DNA from: Candidatus Saccharimonadota bacterium
Lineage (GTDB): Bacteria; Patescibacteriota; Saccharimonadia; UBA4664
Length of the DNA: 8,196 bases
Reading direction: 5' to 3'
Assembly: GCA_029237755.1 (NCBI GenBank)
Contig: JAQZBT010000037.1
Location: 1-8,196, forward strand
Below the pieces are notes generated by a model. It did not search any database. It was not told where the DNA came from and saw only the letters and a program-made list of their open reading frames with translations. This document shows, one piece after another, positions 1 to 6,404 of the stretch (positions are counted from its first letter, which is position 1; each line of letters begins with the position of its first letter). The translations under genes were made by a program, and so were the position numbers.

Positions 1-25
1 GGATCCTGATACTGTTGCTCTTCGC

Positions 26-98
<73 letters not shown>

Positions 99-291
99 CA
101 ACTCTCCTAGTCAGAAGCAAATGGCAGGCTCGAGCGATTGCTCCACTCCCATTTAACTCCCAGCTTACGGTGCCGTTTGCTTTCCGTGACGGGGCATGGT
201 GGTGCTGGCCGACTGGCGGGACTCAGATTCCTCGGATGAATTCGCGACGATTGCGGCAGCAAGATGACGGCTTTCATGTGTCGTCAACGAA

Positions 292-1407
292 TCAGCTCAC
301 CTCATGCTCGACGGGAGCAGCGGTTTCTGCGCTCTGCCGCCCAGCACGGGCCGCATCTATCTGAGTCACCTTGCCTTTCTTGGGCGGGTGACCGAAGAAG
401 GCTTCAAACTTCTCGGCCGTGCCGATCTCTCTAACTATCTTGTCGACCCAGGCCGCCGTGTAGACATAGCTCTTTGTCGGCTCGACCGGAAAGCAGTATT
501 TCTCGACGGTCGGTCCACCCTCGGGCGGCTGCCACCTCGCCGGATGAAGCTTGAAGTGCTTCCACATGCGGGTATGAATTGCGTAGTTGAACTCATACGG
601 CACCCGCTTCTGAACAGCCGCAACGATCGCCTTGGGCAACATGGTGCCCTTCGCAGCTACAGGTACGGACTTGACCTTCGTGATCACCTTGCCGGCCCGA
701 CCTGCCCCGACCAGGATCGCCCTCTCCTCATCGGAGACGTGCTCGAGATTCACGAAATCGTAAGCGGCGTCTGCGGTCATTTTTGAGGACGTCGTCGGTA
801 TAAGCCGGACACGGAAGTCATACCGGTTGTCATCGAGTACCGAATCGTCGATGTTGGAGTCGAAGCGAGAGAGCATTGTCCGTGCCGCCCGCGAGGCCCT
901 AGTCCCCGCGAGCGTCGGCTGCTTGTCCGGCGAAGTGATGGACTCGACGAAGAGCGGAAAGCGCAGCAGGTGAGCCAGCGAGTGCTCCGGACCGAAGACG
1001 GTAGTCAGATGCTGCTCGAAGTTGATAACCAGCGCGTGAGCCCTTCCGCCAGCCACCTCTTTCAGGGCCCGCTCATACCGATGCTCAACCTTGTTGCGTA
1101 GCAGGATAAAGAGCTCCAAGTTGATGCGGACGGGGTCATTGGGGGCGGGGAACCGGTGTTTCACGCATTGTCCAACCTCCCAAAGCTTGGGCGCGCCGTT
1201 TATGAACACTAGGTCGCCATTATCAGTGTGGTGTCGGTGATCCACCTTGTCCCGCTGAAACTCAGCCTGTAGTAGGTACAGCCAGGCGCGAACCATCGGG
1301 CCTATGAAATCGGCGTAGTGCCCATTCGATAAGTTGTACTCGTCGACCGCCTTAATGGCCAAGCGCTTCGACTCGTTGAGCGTATGGCGCCACTTCGGCC
1401 ATGCCAC
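292..1407 (-). CDS. DUF3644-type protein with HEPN RNase-like motif
   Basis: This is an intact 371-residue protein. The first ~115 residues match my memory of the DUF3644 family: an N-terminal ESKRLAIKAVDEYN helix, then a GPMVRAWLYLLQAEF helix, then LELFILLRNKVEHRYE. The stretch R104-N-K-V-E-H109 is an exact Rx4H motif with a polar residue after Arg, the catalytic signature of HEPN ribonucleases found in many toxin and phage-defence proteins. Residues about 255-345 (for example KSYVYTAAWVDKIV) form a conserved-looking C-terminal domain that I cannot name. The last ~25 residues look disordered. There is no signal peptide or membrane segment, so it is probably cytoplasmic. The start is GTG at 1407, chosen for a strong GGAGG seven bases upstream. 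An ATG two bases upstream is in another frame. Family call fairly sure; RNase or defence role is inference. Confidence 0.85.
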   Translation of the reverse strand: MAWPKWRHTLNESKRLAIKAVDEYNLSNGHYADFIGPMVRAWLYLLQAEFQRDKVDHRHHTDNGDLVFINGAPKLWEVGQCVKHRFPAPNDPVRINLELFILLRNKVEHRYERALKEVAGGRAHALVINFEQHLTTVFGPEHSLAHLLRFPLFVESITSPDKQPTLAGTRASRAARTMLSRFDSNIDDSVLDDNRYDFRVRLIPTTSSKMTADAAYDFVNLEHVSDEERAILVGAGRAGKVITKVKSVPVAAKGTMLPKAIVAAVQKRVPYEFNYAIHTRMWKHFKLHPARWQPPEGGPTVEKYCFPVEPTKSYVYTAAWVDKIVREIGTAEKFEAFFGHPPKKGKVTQIDAARAGRQSAETAAPVEHEVS

Positions 1408-1410
1408 ATT

Positions 1411-1421
1411 GTCACCTCCTC
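1411..1421 (-). promoter_or_regulatory. Strong ribosome binding site of the DUF3644 gene
   Basis: Read on the minus strand, GAGGAGGTGAC lies just upstream of the GTG start, with its GGAGG core (1415-1419) seven bases from the codon. It decides the start. The ATG that overlaps the GTG region is only five bases from the core and opens a different, unlikely frame. Confidence 0.7.
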
Positions 1422-1625
1422 GGTCTGGGTTACCTTAGCGGCCAAGACCGACATCCAACTCTCGATTTTTGCGACCAAGGAGGCGTACACCCACAATCGG
1501 TGAGAATTAAGTCGGCGACATCGTCGGACAATGTAGGCCCTGCACCGGTGCCCACGTTCTGCCATGCCGCTTCTCGGAACCACTCGCGCTGAGCTTCGGG
1601 GGTTCTCTAAAGGGTGTCAAGTCAC

Positions 1626-2268
1626 CTAACCGCAGGGTTCAGCTGAGCTGATCTTGACCCTATGCGGTCCGACACCAAGTTGGTTGATCATGGGATGCGG
1701 CGCTTGCTGCGACTCCCGCCACATCCGCATTTTCCACACTGGATGATCAGTGAAGAACGGTTCATCCGACAAGATCAACATGTGATTGACAACTTGGGCC
1801 AGCTTTATGATCTTGGACCAAAGGTCACGGAAGCTAAGCCTAGGCCGTCGATTCCGACCCAACCAACACATGTTGATCTTGGTATCGATTTCTGTGTGGC
1901 CTCGTTGCCAGCAAGCAAAAGCTTGGACTGGGGGAATTTTGAACTCGCGACCGTAACCCCCAGGCATCGGCAGCGTGTCCAGGACGTTTCCGACATCCCT
2001 CGCTGTATTTATGTGACCGCTCGACCGCCTTATCAAGATCAACATGGCCAACATCTCTGGCGATCTTGCCGCCTCTGGCTCGCATCTTGGCCTCCCGTTT
2101 CTCTTCGGAACTTTCGCCAGCGCAGATCGCGTGGCTCGGCTGACGGTCGAAGTCGACGTAACCGCTCGGACGGCTGCAGACAACACAAGCCGGAGCAGCC
2201 GCACGAACTTGATCAAGGAAACGCTGCATCGCCACTTGGTCGCGGATCACCGAATAGTCGAAACCCAT
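1626..2268 (-). pseudogene. Frameshifted hypothetical gene with possible zinc knuckle
   Basis: Two minus-strand frames join into one protein of about 213 residues. The first begins MGFDYSVIRDQVAMQRFLDQ at ATG 2268, behind AGGTGG, a plausible ribosome site. It reads well to about residue 104. The second continues GYGREFKIPPVQAF and runs to the TAG at 1626-1628, with natural-looking segments such as DLWSKIIKLAQVVNHMLILSD. The switch fits a run of five bases (CCCCC on the plus strand, 1957-1961), where a one-base length change restores frame. C28-x2-C31 and H46-x2-C49 could bind one zinc ion, which supports the minus-strand reading. I do not recognise a family. The plus strand also has a long open frame here (1662-2282), but it has no ribosome site and a poor composition. 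Either a decayed gene or a sequence error. Confidence 0.45.
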
Positions 2269-2481
2269 TTTCTACCACCTAAAGATCAAAAAGCTTGAGG
2301 CGGGCCGTCATGTGCCAGGTCCGATCAAGAAGCCCTATTTTCACCAGCCCAGCGCACGACGGTACCTATTCCCGTGATTTCGATCTTGATCACCGACGGG
2401 GACGAGCGACCACCGATGATCTTGATCGGCAGCGGCTCGTGAGGTGGTGGCCCTTTTAACCTGTGCTGCTATCACTTGATC
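1650..2481. repeat. GATC-dense stretch with recurring GATCTTG/CAAGATC
   Basis: I count 18 GATC tetramers in 832 bases, against about three expected by chance. Most sit in TTGATC, GATCAA or GATCTTG contexts on either strand. GATCTTGATC occurs twice, at 2382-2391 and 2418-2427, in the 211-base gap between the two minus-strand genes; otherwise that gap has no gene. A second dense patch with ten GATCs lies at 3185-3574. The flanking genes at 292-1407 and 6405-7763 show only ordinary density. Function unknown. Confidence 0.6.
1770..1881. repeat. 15-bp perfect inverted repeat plus third partial copy
   Basis: CAAGATCAACATGTG at 1770-1784 is repeated as its exact reverse complement at 1867-1881, separated by 82 bases. 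Thirteen bases of the same word recur in direct orientation at 2034-2046. All three copies lie inside the frameshifted gene. They could be protein-binding sites, dispersed-repeat remnants or stems of a long hairpin. The sequence alone does not decide between these. Confidence 0.7.
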
Positions 2482-2914
2482 AGGAGCTACGAACTCCGAG
2501 GACGATAGCCGCGACGGCAGTAATCACAGCCGCAATGACAACCGCGACGGCTGCGACGCGAGCGTGGACCTCCGTCCGCTCTGCGTGAGCCCGCTGAGTT
2601 ACAAACGCTAAGAGCGCCTCATGGATCGCCATTCGTATTTCGAAGGGATCCTTGGGCGCCTCATCGAGCCTTTGGTCAGAGGGTCGTATGGCGTAACGAG
2701 CATGCAACGTATAGAAATACTTGCCTTCGCCATCCGGTTTCTCCCAGAAGATTCCATCAAACGCCTCCAACACCCTACTCACATCGCCTCGGGGTAGCAA
2801 AAGCTCATCCGCGATCTTGTCCGGAGTTCGACTTAGCCAGTTGTTGGTGAGGGCGAAATAAGTCACCAAGGGCACCAATACGTTGAGATTCTTTGAGTAG
2901 CGGGACTTGGCCAT
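2480..2914 (-). CDS. Small winged-helix protein with C-terminal membrane anchor
   Basis: This intact 144-residue protein is not a family I can name. Residues about 12-75 look like a winged helix-turn-helix: a first helix (LVPLVTYFALTNN), then PDKIADELLLPRGDVSRVLEAF as the HTH pair, then a GIFWEKPDGEGKYFYTL hairpin as wing. Residues about 90-119 are a charged helix. Residues 120-141 are a continuous Ala/Val/Ile stretch that should be one transmembrane helix, followed by a four-residue tail (VRSS). With no signal peptide, the HTH is probably cytoplasmic and tethered to the inner face of the membrane. ATG 2914 is the only reasonable start; no clear Shine-Dalgarno precedes it. The stop codon lies within a TTGATCA of the GATC-rich zone. 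It may be a membrane-tethered regulator or part of an accessory system; the role is inference. Confidence 0.65.
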   Translation of the reverse strand: MAKSRYSKNLNVLVPLVTYFALTNNWLSRTPDKIADELLLPRGDVSRVLEAFDGIFWEKPDGEGKYFYTLHARYAIRPSDQRLDEAPKDPFEIRMAIHEALLAFVTQRAHAERTEVHARVAAVAVVIAAVITAVAAIVLGVRSS

Positions 2915-3009
2915 CGCTGCACTCTAGCCATTCTGGCGAGGTTGGCCAACGTGGGTGGGCCGAAGTGCTCAGCCGCATCTGGAGATCAAAATACAAAAAT
3001 GCGTGCTAG

Positions 3010-3414
3010 GCCAGGCCGGATGAGCCGCCACTGCAAGAGAAGCATCACCAGCGGCGCACGCCACTCGTCACCACCGCTGCCAGCCCGAATAGCAGCGTTA
3101 CTAGCACCCCCGACGATGTCACAATGGTCGGCTCCCAGGAAGCCTTCGGGCTATCTCGCTCTCGTTATGGGTCATGGGAAGAGAGATCCGGCGTCAACTG
3201 GCCGGTCGTGATCAAGCCGCCTTCCGGCATGACCCTCCCCCTACGGTGCCCCTCACTTCGCTCCTGATCATCATGCTGCGAACTCGCTTCTGATCTTGCT
3301 GCTGTGTCTGGGTACGCAAAGATCAACTGCGCCCCACACGCGCCAGCTCTCGCCTCGCTGCATCGCGGTTACCCCACAGAGGACCACGACATTTGGATCG
3401 GCGAGTACCGCTGA
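3010..3414 (+). pseudogene. Possible gene remnant with HTH-like segment
   Basis: One plus-strand frame stays open from just after a TAG at 3007 to a TGA at 3412, except for a single internal TGA at 3265. The readable parts include EAFGLSRSRYGSWEER followed by a proline-containing strand (residues roughly 6-35 from ATG 3124), faintly like the small excisionase-type HTH proteins of mobile elements, and later HRGYPTEDHDIWIGEYR. No ribosome site precedes ATG 3124. An imperfect direct repeat (16 of 20 bases; 3259-3278 and 3285-3304) covers the internal stop. It may be a decayed gene, two short unrelated open frames, or non-coding DNA. Low confidence. Confidence 0.25.
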
Positions 3415-3449
3415 AGATCACTTAGTGGCAGCGAACATGATCGAGGTGT

Positions 3450-5125
3450 GTGCTTCGTCGTGGTGGCCCTCGTTCAGGTCTCGCACTGCGTCTCGCAGTA
3501 GCGCTTCTGCCTCTGCCCGATGATCACTCCCTGCGCCTCGTGCGCTGCCCCTGGGCCACTCAGCACTACAGATCACCAACGCATCACGCAAGTTCCACCG
3601 CGCACTTGACCACTGTCGTTGCCTTCGAGCGCAACGGCACAGCGCCGCCGCCGAGTGGACGCTGGGAGAGGTGCCAATTTACCTTCACGGACGGCGAAAA
3701 CGAGCCTGTTTCGGTGAGTGTGCAAGAAACGTCGGACCCGGCGCGTGACCCACATATTTTGGCGAAGGGGAGTTTCCGTGGATCGGACTACAAGAGGTAC
3801 TTCGGTGTGATGAGCGGGGACGCTATTCCTGATAGCGAGGTGGTCTCGTTCGTGCTGTTCGCACTCCCTGAACTAAACACAGCCTCGCCGCATTTCACTG
3901 TCGGAGTGAAGGGCAGGCCTGCGCCCGCTACGGTGCGTATGCTCGATGACTTCACAACCGGCCACGCGAGCTACTGCGTACCGCCGGCGACCATGGAGAC
4001 CCGATTCCACAGAGACTCGATGTTGGGCGGTGTGCGTTGTACGAGCCTGAATAACGCGGTATCTCCCCCCGGGAAGGAGGTGTGCTTGAGCGTTGGCAGC
4101 GCGGACCGCCTGAACCTGATGCAAGAACCGAGCAGTTCAGCGCACTCTCTGTCTGGTATGGGGTGCGGGAAGATGGGGTGCATCCGCTCGAACTAAATCT
4201 CCATGAGGGGAACGCGCGCGGTTTCAGGGCCACGATCTCGTCCATTGCCAGCGCCCCCCTATTAATGTTATTAACTTCAATGCTGAAATATTCACCCCGG
4301 CAGGATGGTCGATACTTGGACACAATGTCGGCGCGGGTCAGATCGACTTCCCGTTCGAGGAGTTCTTCGGCCACGGAGGCCAGGATTTTAGTACCCAGCT
4401 ACATCGTCTTCATCTTTCAGACCAACGCCAGCTTCAGGCTGGAGAGCATCCAGACAATTCCTGGAGGTCTACCCAACGAGCCTGACATCGATGCCATCGA
4501 TCTGCTCCCCCGACGCAGTGAAGGTCGCTTATCAGTGTGGTGGCGACCGTTAATCTGACGACGAGGGATGGCAAGATCAATTACATCAACCCGTTGCCCC
4601 AGGGCGACCTCTCCTACACCGATCCCGAGAGCCCCCGTCGTCCTCCGCGTCAATAGAGCCGATGAGTAACTGCTTAACGAGTATCAAGTTGGAGTTAAAC
4701 CGTTCGTATGCCGACAGCCGGGAGAAGCTCAGCAGGCTCTGGTAGACGCCGTCCTTGCGGTGTACCCGGATGCCAGTGTCGTCGAGCTCGTGGTCGATGG
4801 TGTTACCGTCGATACCTTCACTGCCAGTGCCACGTCCCCGGGTGCCCGCAGGCTAAGGAGGGTAGACGCAGAGCCCACCTTCTGTCGTTTGCTTGGGATA
4901 CAGACGCTGAATCTGAGGCGGAGCACACCTATACCGTCCAAATCAGCACTGACGATGGCAGGACTTGGCAAACGCTGGCGGTGGGGCTAGTAACACCGGA
5001 GATTACGATCGACCGCAACCAGTTTGATGAAGTGGAAAGCGTACTGGTGCGTGTAATCGCAAACAGATGGTTTCAGAAGCTCGGTAATAACGAGCGAGCC
5101 GTTGGCAATATACGATCAATATTGA
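3450..5125 (+). pseudogene. Heavily frameshifted gene, C-terminal Fn3/Ig-like domain
   Basis: Good protein sequence continues along the plus strand but changes frame about eight times, with one in-frame TAA (4667). Readable blocks in order: CQFTFTDGENEPVSVSVQE, then GDAIPDSEVVSFVLFALPEL; SVWYGVREDGVHPLELNLHE; PPINVINFNAEIFTPAGW with FPFEEFFGHGGQDF; PSYIVFIFQTNASFRLESIQ; VNLTTRDGKINYINPLPQGD; ALVDAVLAVYPDASVVELVV; and a final beta-sandwich unit, HTYTVQISTDDGRTWQTLAV leading to VLVRVIAN and DGFRSSVITSEPLAI. The last block is typical of C-terminal domains of secreted bacterial proteins. No HExxH or other catalytic motif was found. The 5' end is uncertain: GTG 3450 opens a weak signal-peptide-like stretch, and coding is convincing only from about 3600. 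Several frame switches coincide with C runs (4065-4070, 4254-4259, 4507-4511, 4632-4636). It converges on the resolvase gene. Confidence 0.55.
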
Positions 5126-5210
5126 GGGCGAGAATCAAACTGAGTCCACTCTCGCCTAGCTGCATATCACCGACATCTGGGCCGGCGCCGCCTCGACCCC
5201 GACATTTCCC

Positions 5211-5754
5211 TCAATGATGTACGTAGCGGTAGAACGTCGCACGAGAGATGCCAAGTGTATTGCAGATCTCAGGTACGCGATTCTGCTTATCAGCGGCCAA
5301 TGTCCGGAGTTGCCGTACTTTCTGATCGCTTAGCGAGGGCCGCCCGCCGCGTCTGCCCCGAGCTTGGGCAGCTGCGAGGCCTGCCATCGTTCGCTCCTTG
5401 ATCAGGTCCCGCTCGAACTCGGCTAGCGCACCAAACACGTGAAAGACAAGCTTGCCGCCGCTGGTACTGGTGTTCAGCTGCTCCTGCAGACTTCTGAAGT
5501 GACACCCCGCTCCTGGAGGTCCTTGATGGTCTCGATGAAGTGAGCGAGAGAGCGGCCAAGTCTGTCTAGCCGCCAGACAACGATGGTGTCACCAGCTCGG
5601 GCAAACCTGAGGGCTTCAGCTAATCCTGGACGATCTATACGGCTTCCTGAAGCCGTGTCTGTGAACGTCTTCTCGCTCCCAGCAGTAGTAAGGGCGTCGT
5701 GTTGGAGCGCAAGGGTTTGGTCGGTCGTTGAAATGCGGGCGAGCCAATCAGCAT
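5211..5754 (-). pseudogene. Small serine recombinase (resolvase/invertase), two frameshifts
   Basis: Adding one base at each of two places gives a 181-residue Tn3-resolvase/DNA-invertase type protein of normal length. It starts MLIG at ATG 5754. One base is missing in the next codon (5741-5742, expected Tyr), then ARISTTDQTLALQHDAL follows with catalytic Ser9. The core shows VVWRLDRLGRSL with the conserved Arg-Asp-Arg residues. A second base is missing at 5499-5500, between ERGV and FRSLQEQL. The long E-helix region FHVFGALAEFERDLIKERT is intact, and the C-terminal HTH (PEICNTLGISRATFYRY) ends at TGA 5211. The family acts through a covalent phosphoserine intermediate to recombine short paired sites. 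As written it would be inactive. Every recognisable motif survives, so the breaks are recent or artefactual. Its likely target lies just upstream, at 5968-6103. Confidence 0.92.
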
Positions 5755-5759
5755 ATTGG

Positions 5760-5955
5760 TTAGAAGATGGCGAGTTGCCCGCTCTTCTTCTGCTCTTTGC
5801 GCTTATAGTGCAGACCGAGAACGGCCTTCCACATTACTCGGGTGAGGTGGAATACGCGATCTATCTTCCTCGGTGGGCACCCGGCCGAATTCGTCACGTA
5901 GGGCAACAGCGATTTTCGCCTTCAGAAGCCGTTGTTTCTTGTCCTGCGTTTCCAT
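5760..5955 (-). pseudogene. Frameshifted small gene preceding the resolvase
   Basis: The reading starts METQDKKQRLLKAKIAVALR at ATG 5955 and goes to DEFGRVPTEE. It then needs a one-base loss (or two-base gain) near 5860 to continue IDRVFHLTRVMWKAVLGLHY and end KSGQLAIF at TAA 5760. The full product is about 64 residues, basic and helical. I do not recognise it. The stop lies five bases before the resolvase ATG, so the two were probably co-transcribed and translationally linked; the resolvase has no good ribosome site of its own. The same frame stays open upstream to ATG 6108 through the repeat array, so a longer N-terminus is possible. I prefer 5955 because the upstream part is repetitive (VSQRVSQSMSH) where it crosses the half-sites. 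Confidence 0.5.
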
Positions 5956-5967
5956 AGGTACATTATT

Positions 5968-6103
5968 TGTCTCATATTCCATTGCATTTGTCAAGATATG
6001 AGACATTGATTGTGAGACGCGTTGTGAGACATTGGCGTACTCATGCAATAGCGGAAGAACGGAGATCCGACTAGAGTGTCTCAAAACGGTCGTTTTTGCG
6101 ACA
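5968..6103. promoter_or_regulatory. Putative res site: six TGTCTCA-type half-sites
   Basis: Six related 12-base words occur. Plus strand: TGTCTCATATTC (5968-5979) and TGTCTCAAAACG (6077-6088). Minus strand: TGTCTCATATCT (5994-6005), CGTCTCACAATC (6008-6019), TGTCTCACAACG (6020-6031), and TGTCGCAAAAACG (6091-6103, 13 bases). The outer pair at 6077-6103 forms an imperfect palindrome of 27 bp, close to the 28-bp site I of Tn3-type res sites. The adjacent direct pair and the 5968/6005 inverted pair could be accessory sites II and III, with site III nearest the recombinase gene, as in Tn3. A TTGACA (5989-5994, minus strand) inside the last pair could be a -35 box, so the recombinase might repress its own operon; no well-spaced -10 is visible. 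Alternatively, 6077-6090 could belong to a Tn3-family terminal repeat. Confidence 0.6.
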
Positions 6104-6404
6104 TTCATATACTTGAGCCTCAGAGCATTCCGAGCTAAAAACGCTTCCTCTGGCGTTCATGCTTAAAATGCTCCCCGTTTCTCCCTGTGTTCGAATAATG
6201 GCATCAAGAACTGACGATTGTCATGCCCGCCGAGCCATTGTCTCAAGAGAAGAAGCGACGAAGTCGGCGATCTGCTCATCCGAGCAGGCCCTAGAGAACC
6301 AATAAGCGCGCCAGACAGGTGCTCCCGCGAAAGGTCGCTATTCACCATTTTGAGCCAGGCCATGCGCAGCCCGATGACGCTAGAATCCCCTGCCGAGCGA
6401 TCGG
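6104..6404. other. No supportable gene
   Basis: These 301 bases separate the half-site array from the end of the fibre gene. Two short overlapping minus-strand open frames exist (6163-6363 and 6221-6337). Neither has a ribosome site or a recognisable motif, so I see no gene here. No clear terminator hairpin with a T-run follows the fibre gene stop. Confidence 0.5.

Noticed and set aside
1..6. GGATCC at the very start of the window
   Set aside because: A BamHI site could mark a clone end, but one hexamer at an arbitrary window edge proves nothing.
304..786. Plus-strand open frame of 160 codons
   Set aside because: It is antisense to the well-supported DUF3644 gene.
1302..1583. Minus-strand open frame across the DUF3644 start
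   Set aside because: It uses the frame of the ATG next to the true GTG start, is low-complexity and Arg/Ser-rich, and overlaps a recognised domain.
1662..2282. Plus-strand open frame of 206 codons
   Set aside because: No ribosome site, and the Arg/Ser/Pro/His-rich second half looks like an antisense shadow; the joined minus-strand reading has a ribosome site and metal-ligand pattern.
3265..3267. Internal TGA as a recoded stop
   Set aside because: No sign of a selenocysteine element or conserved context; decay or error is simpler.
3259..3304. Possible CRISPR-like repeat units
   Set aside because: Only two imperfect units with a six-base gap, no regular spacers; no CRISPR array is present in the window.
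6163..6363. Minus-strand open frame of 66 codons
   Set aside because: No ribosome site or motif; an overlapping frame (6221-6337) reads equally well, so neither can be supported.
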